A stretch of DNA of 58,729 nucleotides, from the NCBI RefSeq assembly GCF_001667185.1, contig NZ_LZIC01000112.1, forward strand, positions 1 through 58,729, written 5' to 3'. Below the pieces are notes generated by a model. The model was given only the letters and a program-made list of their open reading frames with translations, ran no database searches and was not told where the DNA came from. This DNA is from Mycobacterium sp. 852002-50816_SCH5313054-b. GTDB taxonomy: Bacteria; Actinomycetota; Actinomycetes; Mycobacteriales; Mycobacteriaceae. A program made the position numbers and the translations under genes. Positions 1 to 8,393 of this stretch are shown here, one piece after another (positions within the stretch are counted from its first letter, which is position 1; the number at the start of each line of letters is the position of its first letter).

Positions 1-1085
1 CCGCCGTGGCCACCGTCGCCACCGCTACCAGCGGAACTGAAGTGCACGCCTGCCGCGCCGCCCGCACTGCCGCCGTCGCCGCCGGTGCCGCCGGTGCCGC
101 CGGTCCCCGCGGCGCCCGCGCTAGCGCCGGGGCCGCCCGCGCTGCCACCCGCGCCGGCGGCCCCACCGTTGCCACCGTTGCCGCCGTGGCCGCCACCGGA
201 GCCGTTCGTGTCGGCGCCCCCGGTGCCGCCGTGGCCACCCTGGCCGCCCTGGCCGCCCTGGCCGCCGTCGCCGGCATGGCCGAATAGGGCCGAGCCCGCC
301 CCGCCGGCGCCACCGGCCCCGCCATTCCCGGCTAGGCCGCCCTGGGTGCCGTGGGCACCGCCGCCGATGGTGGTCGGGGTGACACCGGCCCCGCCGGTCC
401 CGCCGGTCCCCCCGGCACCGCCGGCACCGCCGTTGCCGTAGAGCAGCCCGCCGTTGCCGCCGGCCCCCCCGTTCCCGCCTGCGCCACCGGGGCCGCCGTT
501 GGTGCCGCCGCCGGACACCGAGCCCGCGGTGCCGGTGATGCCGGCGCCGCCGGCTCCGCCGTGGCCGCCGTTGCCGAAGAACCAGGCGTTGCCGCCCTTG
601 CCGCCCGCCTGGCTGGAGGCGCCGGACCCTCCGTCGCCGCCGGGACCCCACAACAGCCCGCCGGGCCCGCCGTTTTGCCCGGTTCCCGGCGCCCCGTTGC
701 TGCCCTTGCCGATCAGCGGGGTCCCCAGCAACAAGTTGGTGGGCGCATTGATCACCGCGCGCACGTCTTGCCACAGCGGCCAGAGGGCATCCAACGGCGA
801 GGCGTTGGCCGCTTCGGTCAGCGAATACGCGCCGCCCGCGCCGCTTAACGCGTGCACAAACTGGTCGTGAAATGCCGCCGCCTGCGCACTCACCGATTGA
901 TAGGCCTGGGCGTGGCCCGAAAACAGCGAGGCGATCGCCACCGAAACCTCATCGTCGGCGGCGGTCACCACCGCGGTGGTCTGGGCCGCCGCTGCCGCGT
1001 TCGCGGCCCCCACGGCTGAGCCGATGCCCGCCAGGTCTGAGGCCGCCGAGGCCACGAACTCTGGAACTGCCACTACATACGACAT
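1..1085 (-). CDS. PE_PGRS family protein (C-terminus beyond the window)
   Basis: The N-terminus (MSYVVAVPEF at residues 1-10) opens a typical PE domain of about 90 residues rich in Ala. A linker follows with LLLGTPLIGKG and NGAPGTG, then a long Gly-Gly-Ala/Gly-Gly-Asn PGRS region that stays open to the window edge, about 361 residues visible. The start is the ATG at 1085, preceded by an AGGGG ribosome binding site. PE_PGRS proteins are mycobacterial proteins exported by type VII (ESX-5) secretion to the cell surface; their individual functions mostly remain unknown. The family is restricted to slow growers of the M. tuberculosis/marinum/kansasii type. The gene points away from pruC, which is also on the minus strand but upstream of it. 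Confidence 0.93.
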   Translation of the reverse strand, partial: MSYVVAVPEFVASAASDLAGIGSAVGAANAAAAAQTTAVVTAADDEVSVAIASLFSGHAQAYQSVSAQAAAFHDQFVHALSGAGGAYSLTEAANASPLDALWPLWQDVRAVINAPTNLLLGTPLIGKGSNGAPGTGQNGGPGGLLWGPGGDGGSGASSQAGGKGGNAWFFGNGGHGGAGGAGITGTAGSVSGGGTNGGPGGAGGNGGAGGNGGLLYGNGGAGGAGGTGGTGGAGVTPTTIGGGAHGTQGGLAGNGGAGGAGGAGSALFGHAGDGGQGGQGGQGGHGGTGGADTNGSGGGHGGNGGNGGAAGAGGSAGGPGASAGAAGTGGTGGTGGDGGSAGGAAGVHFSSAGSGGDGGHG

Positions 1086-1266
1086 CGCTACCCCTGCCGC
1101 GTCGCCGACGTATCGCTGCATCGGATGGATATGAGAGATATGAAATTGGCGGAATCGTACGATTCCGATCCGCTGTCCGTGCGTTCCGGCAAACCTTTCA
1201 CCGCTTGCGTCAAGTCGTAGGTTATTGCCGTGCGCTTGTGAAATCCTTGCGTCTGATCGGGACGGA
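1086..1266. promoter_or_regulatory. Intergenic region upstream of PE_PGRS with an 18-bp perfect palindrome
   Basis: This gap between the pruC stop and the PE_PGRS start contains a perfect palindrome at 1150-1167, CGGAATCGTACGATTCCG, 65 bases upstream of the PE_PGRS ATG. A second dyad, ATAT-GAGAG-ATAT, lies closer to the gene. The palindrome could be an operator for a dimeric repressor. It has no T-run and looks unlike a terminator. No gene is visible here. Confidence 0.45.
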
Positions 1267-2853
1267 TCAAGCCGAGCGCTCGGTCACCCGCAATCCGAGC
1301 GAGAACACCAGCCGCACCTCGGGATCCGACAGCGACGTCGCCAATAGTTTTTCGATCCGGCGCACCCGGTAGCGAACGGTGTTGGGGTGCACTTGCAGCG
1401 CCCGGGCGGCGGTTGCGATGTCGCCGAAGCTGTCCAGGTAGGCCCGCAGCGTCGCAGCCAGCACCGGGTCTTGGGCGCGCAGGTCGCGTATGCGCGGATC
1501 GACCAGCCGCTGGTCGGCGCCCATCAGGGTGACGATTTCGTCGAGCAGGACGGTCGTGCGCGCTTCGGCCAGCGTGGTCACCTGTCCGATCGAAACCGGA
1601 TGTCGCTCAGCGCTATCGAGCACGCGGTCGACCTCCGCGCGCGCAGCGGCGAGCTCGGTCGGACCGGCCACCGACGCGGCGATGGCGGCCCGCAGCTCGA
1701 TGCCGAGTTCGGCGCGCAGGGAGCCGATCGTGCCGCGCACCCATGAGGTGACCGACCGGGTCTGTGTCCGTGGCAGCAGCACGTAGACCCGCGATTCGTG
1801 AGACGCGACCTGGGCGTCTCGCCGAAAAGCGCTGGCGCTCAACGCCAACACGTCCGCGATCCGCGGGTGGGGAGCACGCACGGTGTCCCAGCCGACCAGC
1901 GCGGCGGGGCCGTCGGCGGAGAGGCCGAGTTCGTGGGCGACGGCGGCCGCGTCGGCGGGTTCGTCGGTGAGCCCGAGTAGCTGCTGCACCCGTCGCGCAT
2001 GGGTTGACGGACGGGCCGCCAGCCGCAACATGATTCGCGCGGCGAGGACCGCGGCCCCGCGCAGCATGTCCTCGGCGTCGTCGGCCAGGGGCTGCGAGCC
2101 CAGCTGCACCCAGATGGCGCCGGCGAACAGCGGCGGTCGGCGGGGGCCGGTCGGTGGCTGGTGGATGCCGATCGCCAGCCGGGGGCGCAGGCCGAGCTCG
2201 GGGCGCTCGGCAACCCGGACCACCTCGCCGCTGGATCGCAGCGCATCGAAGATGCCCCACTGGCCGATCCACTCCAGGTGCTCGGGGGGCCCGGCGCGGC
2301 CCAGGATGGACAGGCGGCGCAGTTCGTCGGCCTCGTCGTTGGAGGCCGAATACGCGAGCACGTGCGACTGGGCGTTCTCGATGCTGACCATGCCGTGGAT
2401 GCGGTCGGCCAGCGACTGCGCCAGGCCGAACAGGTCGGTGCCCGAGTCATCGACGGGGTCGCCGCGATCGCCGTGATGTTCCAAAACGTGATTGACCAAC
2501 TGGTAGAGCCGCTCCCACCGGGCCCTCGGCTCCACGGCCACCACCGCCGCGCCGGCCACGACCGCCGCCGCGACGAGGTCGTCCGAAGGCTCCTTGGCGA
2601 AGATCGCCACCGGGACTCGCTCGCGCGCCTGCTTGTCCACCCACCGCCGAGCCTCGGCGTCGGCGACTCCCAGCAGGAAGAAGACGTCGGCCGAGCCCGC
2701 CGCCTCCGCCAGGCCAAGCCGCACATCGTCGGAATCGATCAGCGCCGCCGACCCCACGGGGAGATCCAGGCCCCGGGGGGCGTCCACCAGGCTGACCAGC
2801 GTCGCGTCCAGCGCGAGCAACAACTGGCCCAGCCCGACGCCCACCACCTGCAT
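1267..2853 (-). CDS. pruC: PucR/CdaR-family transcriptional regulator of proline catabolism (PruC-like)
   Basis: A 528-residue protein ends in a PucR-type helix-turn-helix (FGDIATAARALQVHPNTVRY, about residues 475-495) after a GGDEF-like/PucR middle region and a PucR N-terminal domain. It lies divergent to pruA-pruB, exactly as Rv1186c does in M. tuberculosis, where it activates the proline genes. I chose the ATG at 2853 because the open frame upstream is antisense to pruA. In addition, TAAGAT lies 8 bases before this ATG, consistent with a leaderless transcript. The likely role is sensing proline or pyrroline-5-carboxylate state and activating the divergent operon; the effector is not visible from sequence. 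Confidence 0.88.
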   Translation of the reverse strand: MQVVGVGLGQLLLALDATLVSLVDAPRGLDLPVGSAALIDSDDVRLGLAEAAGSADVFFLLGVADAEARRWVDKQARERVPVAIFAKEPSDDLVAAAVVAGAAVVAVEPRARWERLYQLVNHVLEHHGDRGDPVDDSGTDLFGLAQSLADRIHGMVSIENAQSHVLAYSASNDEADELRRLSILGRAGPPEHLEWIGQWGIFDALRSSGEVVRVAERPELGLRPRLAIGIHQPPTGPRRPPLFAGAIWVQLGSQPLADDAEDMLRGAAVLAARIMLRLAARPSTHARRVQQLLGLTDEPADAAAVAHELGLSADGPAALVGWDTVRAPHPRIADVLALSASAFRRDAQVASHESRVYVLLPRTQTRSVTSWVRGTIGSLRAELGIELRAAIAASVAGPTELAAARAEVDRVLDSAERHPVSIGQVTTLAEARTTVLLDEIVTLMGADQRLVDPRIRDLRAQDPVLAATLRAYLDSFGDIATAARALQVHPNTVRYRVRRIEKLLATSLSDPEVRLVFSLGLRVTERSA

Positions 2854-2861
2854 ATTGTCGG

Positions 2862-2867
2862 ATCTTA
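2862..2867 (-). promoter_or_regulatory. -10 hexamer of pruC, leaderless
   Basis: TAAGAT on the minus strand ends 8 bases before the pruC ATG. The 84-bp gap to pruA (2854-2937) must hold both divergent promoters. Confidence 0.5.
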
Positions 2868-2937
2868 CTAGCAATAGCGCTAAGACTTGTCCAATCGGCC
2901 AACAAGATCGGGCGCCGCGCCGGGGATCCTGAGCAGC

Positions 2938-4569
2938 ATGGACGCGATCACCCAGGTACCAGTCCCGGCCAACGAGCCGGTCCACGACTATGCGCCGAAA
3001 TCCCCGGAACGAACCCGCCTGCTCGCCGAATTGAGCGCCCTCGCCGATCGGCCGATCGAGCTCCCGCACGTCATCGGCGGCGACCGCCGGATGGGGGAGG
3101 GCGAGCGGATCGATGTCGTCCAGCCGCACCGGCACGCCGCGACGCTGGGCACCCTGACCAACGCCGTGCACGCCGACGCGACGGCGGCCATCGAGGCCGC
3201 GATGGCCGCGAAGAAGGCCTGGGCGGCAACTCCTTTCGACGAGCGTGCCGCGGTGTTCCTGCGCGCCGCCGACCTGTTGGCCGGACCGTGGCGCGAAAAG
3301 ATCGCGGCCGCAACGATGCTCGGCCAATCCAAGTCCGTCTATCAGGCCGAGATCGACTCGCCGTGCGAGCAGGTCGACTTCTGGCGGTTCAACGTGGCGT
3401 TCGCCCGCCAGATCCTGGCGCAGCAACCGATCAGCGGGCCCGGCGAGTGGAACCGCAGCGACTACCGCCCCCTGGACGGCTTCGTCTACGCCGTCACGCC
3501 GTTCAACTTCACCTCGATCGCCGGCAACCTGCCGACCGCACCCGCGCTGATGGGCAACACCGTGGTGTGGAAGCCGTCGATCACACAAACCCTGTCGGCC
3601 TATCTGACCATGCAGCTGCTCGAGGCGGCGGGCCTGCCGCCCGGCGTGATCAACCTGCTCACCGGCGACGGCTTCGCGGTGTCCGACGTGGCGCTGGACG
3701 ATCCCCGGCTGGCGGGCATCCACTTCACCGGGTCGACGGCCACCTTCCAGCACCTGTGGCAGCGGGCGGGCGCCAATATCGGCCGCTACCAGAGCTATCC
3801 GCGGCTGGTCGGCGAGACCGGCGGCAAGGACTTCGTCGTCGCGCACGCGTCGGCGCGTCCGGAAGTGCTGACCACGGCGCTGATTCGCGGGGCGTTCGAC
3901 TACCAGGGGCAGAAGTGCTCGGCCGCGTCGCGGGCGTTCGTCGCGCACTCGGTGTGGCAGCGCATGGGCGATGACTTCCTGGGCGAGACCGCCGCGCTGC
4001 GCTACGGCGACATCACCGACCTGACCAACTACGGCGGCGCGCTGATCGACCGGCGGGCCTTCCTCAAGAACGTCGACGCCATCGAGCGGGCGAAAGGCGC
4101 GCCCGGCGTCACGATCGCGGTCGGGGGCGAATACGACGACAGCGTCGGCTATTTCGTGCGGCCCACCGTGCTGCTGTCCGACGACCCCACCGACGAGTCC
4201 TTCGCGACGGAATACTTCGGCCCGCTGCTGTCGGTGCACGTCTACCCCGACGACCAGTACGAACGAATCCTCGACGTCGTCGACACCGGTTCCCGCTACG
4301 CGCTGACCGGCGCCGTCATCGCCGACGACCGGGCGGCCGTGCTGACCGCCCAGGACCGGCTGCGGTTCGCCGCCGGGAATTTCTACGTCAACGACAAGCC
4401 GACCGGTGCGGTGGTCGGTCGCCAGCCGTTCGGGGGTTCGCGCGGGTCCGGCACCAATGACAAGGCCGGTTCGGCGCTGAACCTGCTGCGCTGGACGTCG
4501 GCCCGCACGATCAAGGAGACGTTCGTGCCGGCCACCGAGCACACCTATCCACACATGGCGGCCGACTGA
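2938..4569 (+). CDS. pruA: 1-pyrroline-5-carboxylate dehydrogenase (PruA/RocA)
   Basis: A 543-residue aldehyde dehydrogenase superfamily protein that oxidises glutamate gamma-semialdehyde/P5C to glutamate with NAD+. Visible signatures are the general-base Glu in GETGGKDF (E293) and the nucleophilic Cys in QGQKCSAASR (C327), plus TPFNFTSI in the cofactor region. The start ATG at 2938 gives MDAITQVPVP, which matches the M. tuberculosis RocA N-terminus as I know it; the frame is open upstream but runs into the promoter. The stop overlaps the start of pruB by one base (TGATG). That coupling suggests coordinated production of both proline-degrading enzymes, which avoids accumulation of toxic P5C. 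Confidence 0.97.
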   Translation: MDAITQVPVPANEPVHDYAPKSPERTRLLAELSALADRPIELPHVIGGDRRMGEGERIDVVQPHRHAATLGTLTNAVHADATAAIEAAMAAKKAWAATPFDERAAVFLRAADLLAGPWREKIAAATMLGQSKSVYQAEIDSPCEQVDFWRFNVAFARQILAQQPISGPGEWNRSDYRPLDGFVYAVTPFNFTSIAGNLPTAPALMGNTVVWKPSITQTLSAYLTMQLLEAAGLPPGVINLLTGDGFAVSDVALDDPRLAGIHFTGSTATFQHLWQRAGANIGRYQSYPRLVGETGGKDFVVAHASARPEVLTTALIRGAFDYQGQKCSAASRAFVAHSVWQRMGDDFLGETAALRYGDITDLTNYGGALIDRRAFLKNVDAIERAKGAPGVTIAVGGEYDDSVGYFVRPTVLLSDDPTDESFATEYFGPLLSVHVYPDDQYERILDVVDTGSRYALTGAVIADDRAAVLTAQDRLRFAAGNFYVNDKPTGAVVGRQPFGGSRGSGTNDKAGSALNLLRWTSARTIKETFVPATEHTYPHMAAD

Positions 4570-5525
4570 TGGCCGGCATGTTCGCCCACACGGTGCGCCC
4601 GGCGATCACGGCGGTCAGTCGCTGGGAGGCGTTGCGCCGCACGGCCGAACGCATGCCGGTCACGCGCAAGGTGGTGGGCCGGTTCGTGCCCGGCGAAACG
4701 ATCGACAGCGTGCTGGACAGCGTTGGCGCGCTGCGCGATTCGGGCCGCCTGGTCAGTGTCGACTACCTGGGCGAGGACGTCGCCGACGTCGACGACGCCG
4801 ACTCGGCGGTGCGGGTGTATCTCGATCTGATCGACAGGCTGGGCCGGTTTGGTGCGGTGGGTGGTGGCGCCCGGCCGCTGGAGGTGTCGCTGAAGCTGTC
4901 CGCGTTGGGTGAGGCCCTGGATCGCGACGGCGAGAAGATCGCCCGCGAAAACGCCTGGTCGATCTGCGACGCCGCGCGGCGGGCCGGTGTGTGGGTGACG
5001 GTCGACGCCGAGGACCACACCACGACCGATTCGACCCTGTCGATCGTGCGCGACCTGCGGGCCGACTTCCCCTGGCTTGGTGCGGTTCTGCAGGCTTACC
5101 TGCGCCGCACGCGCGGGGATTGCGAGGAATTCGCGACGTCCGGTGCACGGATCCGGCTGTGCAAGGGCGCCTACGACGAACCCGCGTCGGTGGCTTACCG
5201 AGACGGCTGCGACGTCACCGATTCGTACCTGCGCTGCCTGCGGGTGCTGATGGCGGGCAGCGGATATCCGATGGTGGCGTCGCACGATCCGGCGGTGATC
5301 GAAGCGGTTCCCGGCCTGGTGCGTGAATCAGGCCGGGGTGTCAAAGATTTCGAATATCAGATGCTGTACGGCATCCGCGACGGCGAACAGCGGCGGCTCG
5401 CCGACACCGGTAAGCAGGTCCGGGTGTATGTGCCGTTCGGCACCCAGTGGTATGGCTACTTCATGCGGCGCCTTGCCGAAAGACCGGCCAACCTGGCCTT
5501 CTTCGTGCGTGCGCTGACGCACTGA
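4569..5525 (+). CDS. pruB: Proline dehydrogenase (PruB)
   Basis: A 318-residue monofunctional flavin-dependent proline dehydrogenase with the beta/alpha barrel of the PutA family. Characteristic strings are RLCKGAYDEP (substrate/FAD region), VASHDP and YQMLYGIRD, with the C-terminal GTQWYGYFMRRLAERP carrying the substrate-binding Arg residues. It converts proline to P5C and passes electrons to quinone; PruA completes conversion to glutamate. It starts at the ATG overlapping the pruA stop. In M. tuberculosis sigI follows; here the DUF262/HEPN cassette lies downstream instead. Confidence 0.95.
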   Translation: MAGMFAHTVRPAITAVSRWEALRRTAERMPVTRKVVGRFVPGETIDSVLDSVGALRDSGRLVSVDYLGEDVADVDDADSAVRVYLDLIDRLGRFGAVGGGARPLEVSLKLSALGEALDRDGEKIARENAWSICDAARRAGVWVTVDAEDHTTTDSTLSIVRDLRADFPWLGAVLQAYLRRTRGDCEEFATSGARIRLCKGAYDEPASVAYRDGCDVTDSYLRCLRVLMAGSGYPMVASHDPAVIEAVPGLVRESGRGVKDFEYQMLYGIRDGEQRRLADTGKQVRVYVPFGTQWYGYFMRRLAERPANLAFFVRALTH

Positions 5526-5669
5526 GTGTCTCTGCGATCGTTGCGGGCGGCGAGCGCTCTAACGAATCGCGTCGCTTAGGTTGGTCAGGCTCGCCCAGCT
5601 CAAGCGGTCAAACGAGAACATGTAGCCATCCGAACCCAACGTGACAGCATGGAGTGCGTACCCTAACCT

Positions 5670-5698
5670 TTGAACGCAGAGACCGATCACCGTATTAA
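5670..5698 (+). promoter_or_regulatory. Candidate promoter of the DUF262-HEPN cassette
   Basis: TTGAAC at 5670-5675 and TATTAA at 5693-5698 are separated by 17 bases, a good sigma-70-type spacing. An AAGGTGGG ribosome binding site lies just before the ATG at 5741. The rest of the 215-bp gap after pruB shows no gene and no tRNA-like attachment site. Confidence 0.45.
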
Positions 5699-5740
5699 CG
5701 ACAACGTTTCAAGTCGCGTTATTTATAAGGTGGGAACTCG

Positions 5741-6835
5741 ATGAGTTTGCAAGAGCAAATCAGCAGCCGGTCGAAGGAGATCCATACTGACGGGTATGGA
5801 ATGTCCATCGGCGAAGTTATGTCCATGTACAGAGACGGGGATCTGGATATCCACCCGGAGTTCCAACGGATATTCCGCTGGGACATGGGGCAGAAATCGA
5901 GGCTGATCGAGTCGATTCTATTGGGTATTCCCGTTCCTCCGATCTTTGTATCCCAACGGGATGATGGCGTTTGGGATGTTATTGACGGTGTGCAAAGGCT
6001 CTCGACCGTCTTACAGTTCGTCGGTGTCTATCGGGATCACACGAATAAACTAGTGCCTGCTGAACCTTTATTGGCAACAGAGTATCTGCCGGACCTCGAG
6101 GGTTATCGGTGGCAAAACGAGGCCGAAGGAGACAGGGCGTTCACGGCCGCTATGCAACGCGACTTCAAACGGTCCAAAATTGAGTTCCGAATTATCAGAA
6201 AAGAATCTGATAAGAACGCAAAATATGACCTATTTCAACGTCTGAATTCAGGTTCTCAGCTCTCGCCTCAAGAGGCGCGTAATTGCTTACTTGTAATGTT
6301 AAACCCTGAGTTATATTCGACGCTCGATGAGTTGTCCAAATATGGCGCCTTCCTGAACACTGTGCCGCTATCGGAGCAAAAAGAAAGCCAAGCGTATCGG
6401 CAAGAGCTTGTACTGAGATTCTTCTCGCAGGGGGCGTATGCGGGAGGGGAAGCCGAGCTGCGTTCCGAATACGGAGAGTACCTAACCGATTGGCTCCGCC
6501 GGACGGCCTCAGGCGATGGACCCGACGAGATAAAACCCGCCGCCTTCCGTGAGTGCTTTGATGTCATCGATCGAGCTTTGGGTGAAGATGCATTCCGTCG
6601 GTATGACAGGGGTAGGCATCTCGGCCCGTTCTCAATTTCAGGATACGAATTCATAACCTCCGGAGTCGCTGCCAATATCGACAGATGGAAAGACCGCCCC
6701 GAATCTCTAGCAGATAAGATACGGTCAATATGGGGTGCTCCTGACTTCCGCGAGAACTCCGGGACAGGGGTCAGCCCTCGACGGCGCGTGCCACGGTTAA
6801 TTGTGCGGGCTCGCTCGTATTTCGCCGAAGACTAG
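5741..6835 (+). CDS. DUF262 (GmrS/ParB-like) domain protein
   Basis: A 364-residue DUF262 protein. The signatures run in order: PEFQRIFRW (residues 39-47), the nucleotide-handling IDGVQRL (81-87; the family usual form is IDGQQR) and FQRLNSGSQLSPQEARN (165-181). DUF262 is the ParB/Srx-like NTPase-nuclease domain of the GmrSD type IV restriction enzyme and of many anti-phage modules. This protein has the N-terminal domain but is too short to include a GmrD HNH nuclease. The downstream HEPN gene begins 4 bases after its stop, so the two form one unit. Codons and base composition are AT-richer than in all neighbours, a sign of acquisition. Role inferred: sensor or regulatory partner of the HEPN nuclease. 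Confidence 0.88.
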   Translation: MSLQEQISSRSKEIHTDGYGMSIGEVMSMYRDGDLDIHPEFQRIFRWDMGQKSRLIESILLGIPVPPIFVSQRDDGVWDVIDGVQRLSTVLQFVGVYRDHTNKLVPAEPLLATEYLPDLEGYRWQNEAEGDRAFTAAMQRDFKRSKIEFRIIRKESDKNAKYDLFQRLNSGSQLSPQEARNCLLVMLNPELYSTLDELSKYGAFLNTVPLSEQKESQAYRQELVLRFFSQGAYAGGEAELRSEYGEYLTDWLRRTASGDGPDEIKPAAFRECFDVIDRALGEDAFRRYDRGRHLGPFSISGYEFITSGVAANIDRWKDRPESLADKIRSIWGAPDFRENSGTGVSPRRRVPRLIVRARSYFAED

Positions 6836-6839
6836 TTGT

Positions 6840-7544
6840 ATGCCAGCGCGTACGGTCGATGAGCTGCAAGATCGCCTTGACGAGGCACTCGCCTGGCGGC
6901 GCATCGAGTTGAGCGCCCTGAAAGGGCTCATCGAAAGTAATGAATCGATGCCCAATAACCCACCTGTTAGTCGCAGCCTTCGCCGGGCTGGAGTAGCGAT
7001 GTTGTATGCGCACTGGGAAGGTTTTGGGAAAGAATGCCTCCAATCGTATGTGGATTTTATTAGTCGGCGGCGCCTTAAGCTGCAGGAATTCAACGACGAA
7101 TTACTGCGGGTTTGCCTGATGCATACGGTGCGTCGTGCAGATTCTGGAGATCTCTCGGCGAAAGGAGAGCTTGTTGAATTGGTCAGACGGCGGGGTGAGC
7201 TTCGTTTGCCGTTTCCGAAATCTCAAATGGTCGATACGCAGGGCAACCTACGCTCGCATGTTCTTACTAATATGCTGAAAGATTTCGGATTGCAATCAAT
7301 TGACTTTGAACTTCGGGAAAACCTAATCGATAGAAGGTTATGCGATACGCGGAACTCAGTTGCGCATGGTCGAGAAACCTGCCCGGAAGTAGGAGAATTT
7401 TCTGAACTCCACGCCGAAGTTCTTGAGATGATGGAATACCTCCGGGACCTTGTTCTCGGGGCGGCGCGAGCTGGTACATATCGAAGCGCGGCCGCCGCGT
7501 CTGCTGACGAGCTCACGTCTGTGCATGATCAAAATAGTTCTTGA
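6840..7544 (+). CDS. HEPN-like nuclease, MAE_28990/MAE_18760 type
   Basis: A 234-residue helical protein with the HEPN catalytic signature R-x4-H in RNSVAHG (R171, H176). The N-terminal segment RRAGVAMLYAHWEGFGKECL (residues 48-67) fits the MAE_28990/MAE_18760 HEPN group. HEPN domains with Rx4-6H are metal-independent RNases in toxin-antitoxin and abortive-infection systems. I chose the ATG at 6840, 4 bases past the DUF262 stop; an in-frame TTG at 6801 would overlap DUF262 by 35 bases. The partner gene and AT-rich composition support an acquired two-gene module. Target RNA and trigger are unknown. It could be a toxin neutralised by the DUF262 protein, or both could act together as effector and sensor. 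Confidence 0.82.
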   Translation: MPARTVDELQDRLDEALAWRRIELSALKGLIESNESMPNNPPVSRSLRRAGVAMLYAHWEGFGKECLQSYVDFISRRRLKLQEFNDELLRVCLMHTVRRADSGDLSAKGELVELVRRRGELRLPFPKSQMVDTQGNLRSHVLTNMLKDFGLQSIDFELRENLIDRRLCDTRNSVAHGRETCPEVGEFSELHAEVLEMMEYLRDLVLGAARAGTYRSAAAASADELTSVHDQNSS

Positions 7545-7633
7545 AGCCATTGGATTGCGCCGTCGCGAGGCAGACCCCAATTCGCATGCTAAGTCAAATA
7601 CCCGCCCCAGCTTGATTGCACGGTAGCCGGGCG

Positions 7634-7639
7634 TAGCCT
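7634..7639 (+). promoter_or_regulatory. -10 hexamer of the MBL-fold gene, leaderless
   Basis: TAGCCT ends 7 bases before the ATG at 7647. Confidence 0.55.
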
Positions 7640-7646
7640 CTGCGCT

Positions 7647-8390
7647 ATGAGCCTGGTCATCGACGAGATGCCCCACCTCGGCATCACCCGGCTGTCGCGG
7701 TGGATCTTCAACTGCTACGTGCTGCGAAGCGGCGACGGCGCGGTGGTGGTCGACGCCGGGCTACCGCGGGTCGCGGCCGATCTCGCGGCCGTCCTGAGTC
7801 GCGGCGGAACCCTGCACGCCGTGGTGGCGACCCACGGCCACAGCGATCACGTCGCCGGCGCGGCGGAGCTCGCCACGCGCCACCGCGTCCCAATCTGGCT
7901 GCCCGAGAACACACTTACCTACCTCGACGGGGTGAAGCCGCGCACCCCGACCCCGGCCCGGGCCGCGAGCATCTGGCCGACCATGATCGACCAGCCGCTG
8001 GATCGACGGGGCCTGGCCGGGCTCCTCAGCGGTGCCCGGGTGGCGGGATATGGCACGCCGGCCGGCATGCGTTGGACGGGTCCGCCCCCCGGTGGCGGCC
8101 TCGCCGACGGCCAGTCGGTGCCCGGGGCGCCGGATTGGACCGTGGTCGCGGCGAACGGTCACACCGATGACAGCATCGCGCTCTGGAATCCGGCGACCCG
8201 CATGCTGCTGTCCGGTGACGCCGTGCTCACCGTCCGCGGCCAGGCCTGGCACACACCGGAAATCGTCGACACCGCGAGTGCGGCCGACACCCGCAGGCGC
8301 CTCGAAGAACTACCCGTCGCGCATCTATTGCCGGGCCACGGCCGGCCGGTTCACGCCGCCGAGACCGTCTGGGCCCAGCAGCGCCGCTGA
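7647..8390 (+). CDS. MBL-fold metallohydrolase
   Basis: A 247-residue metallo-beta-lactamase-fold protein. The zinc motif HxHxDH is THGHSDHV (H63, H65, D67, H68). Further metal ligands are likely in GHTDDS, GDAVL and LPGHGRP near the C-terminus. Substrates of this superfamily include thioesters, lactones, cyclic nucleotides and glyoxalase II intermediates, so the exact reaction cannot be assigned. It starts at the ATG 7 bases downstream of TAGCCT. It is convergent with the TetR gene, 3 bases apart. A hydrolase or thioesterase role in the neighbouring catabolic island is possible but unproven. Confidence 0.88.
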   Translation: MSLVIDEMPHLGITRLSRWIFNCYVLRSGDGAVVVDAGLPRVAADLAAVLSRGGTLHAVVATHGHSDHVAGAAELATRHRVPIWLPENTLTYLDGVKPRTPTPARAASIWPTMIDQPLDRRGLAGLLSGARVAGYGTPAGMRWTGPPPGGGLADGQSVPGAPDWTVVAANGHTDDSIALWNPATRMLLSGDAVLTVRGQAWHTPEIVDTASAADTRRRLEELPVAHLLPGHGRPVHAAETVWAQQRR

Positions 8391-8393
8391 TCC

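Noticed and set aside
2854..4554. A long open frame upstream of and in frame with pruC, antisense to pruA, giving a possible 1095-residue protein
   Set aside because: It is the mirror of a GC-rich real gene; pruC homology begins at 2853 and a leaderless promoter fits there.
5526..5740. Possible tRNA or attachment site flanking the DUF262-HEPN cassette
   Set aside because: I looked for a tRNA-like cloverleaf and for matching direct repeats in 5526-5740 and 7545-7646 and found none, so the mechanism of acquisition is left open.
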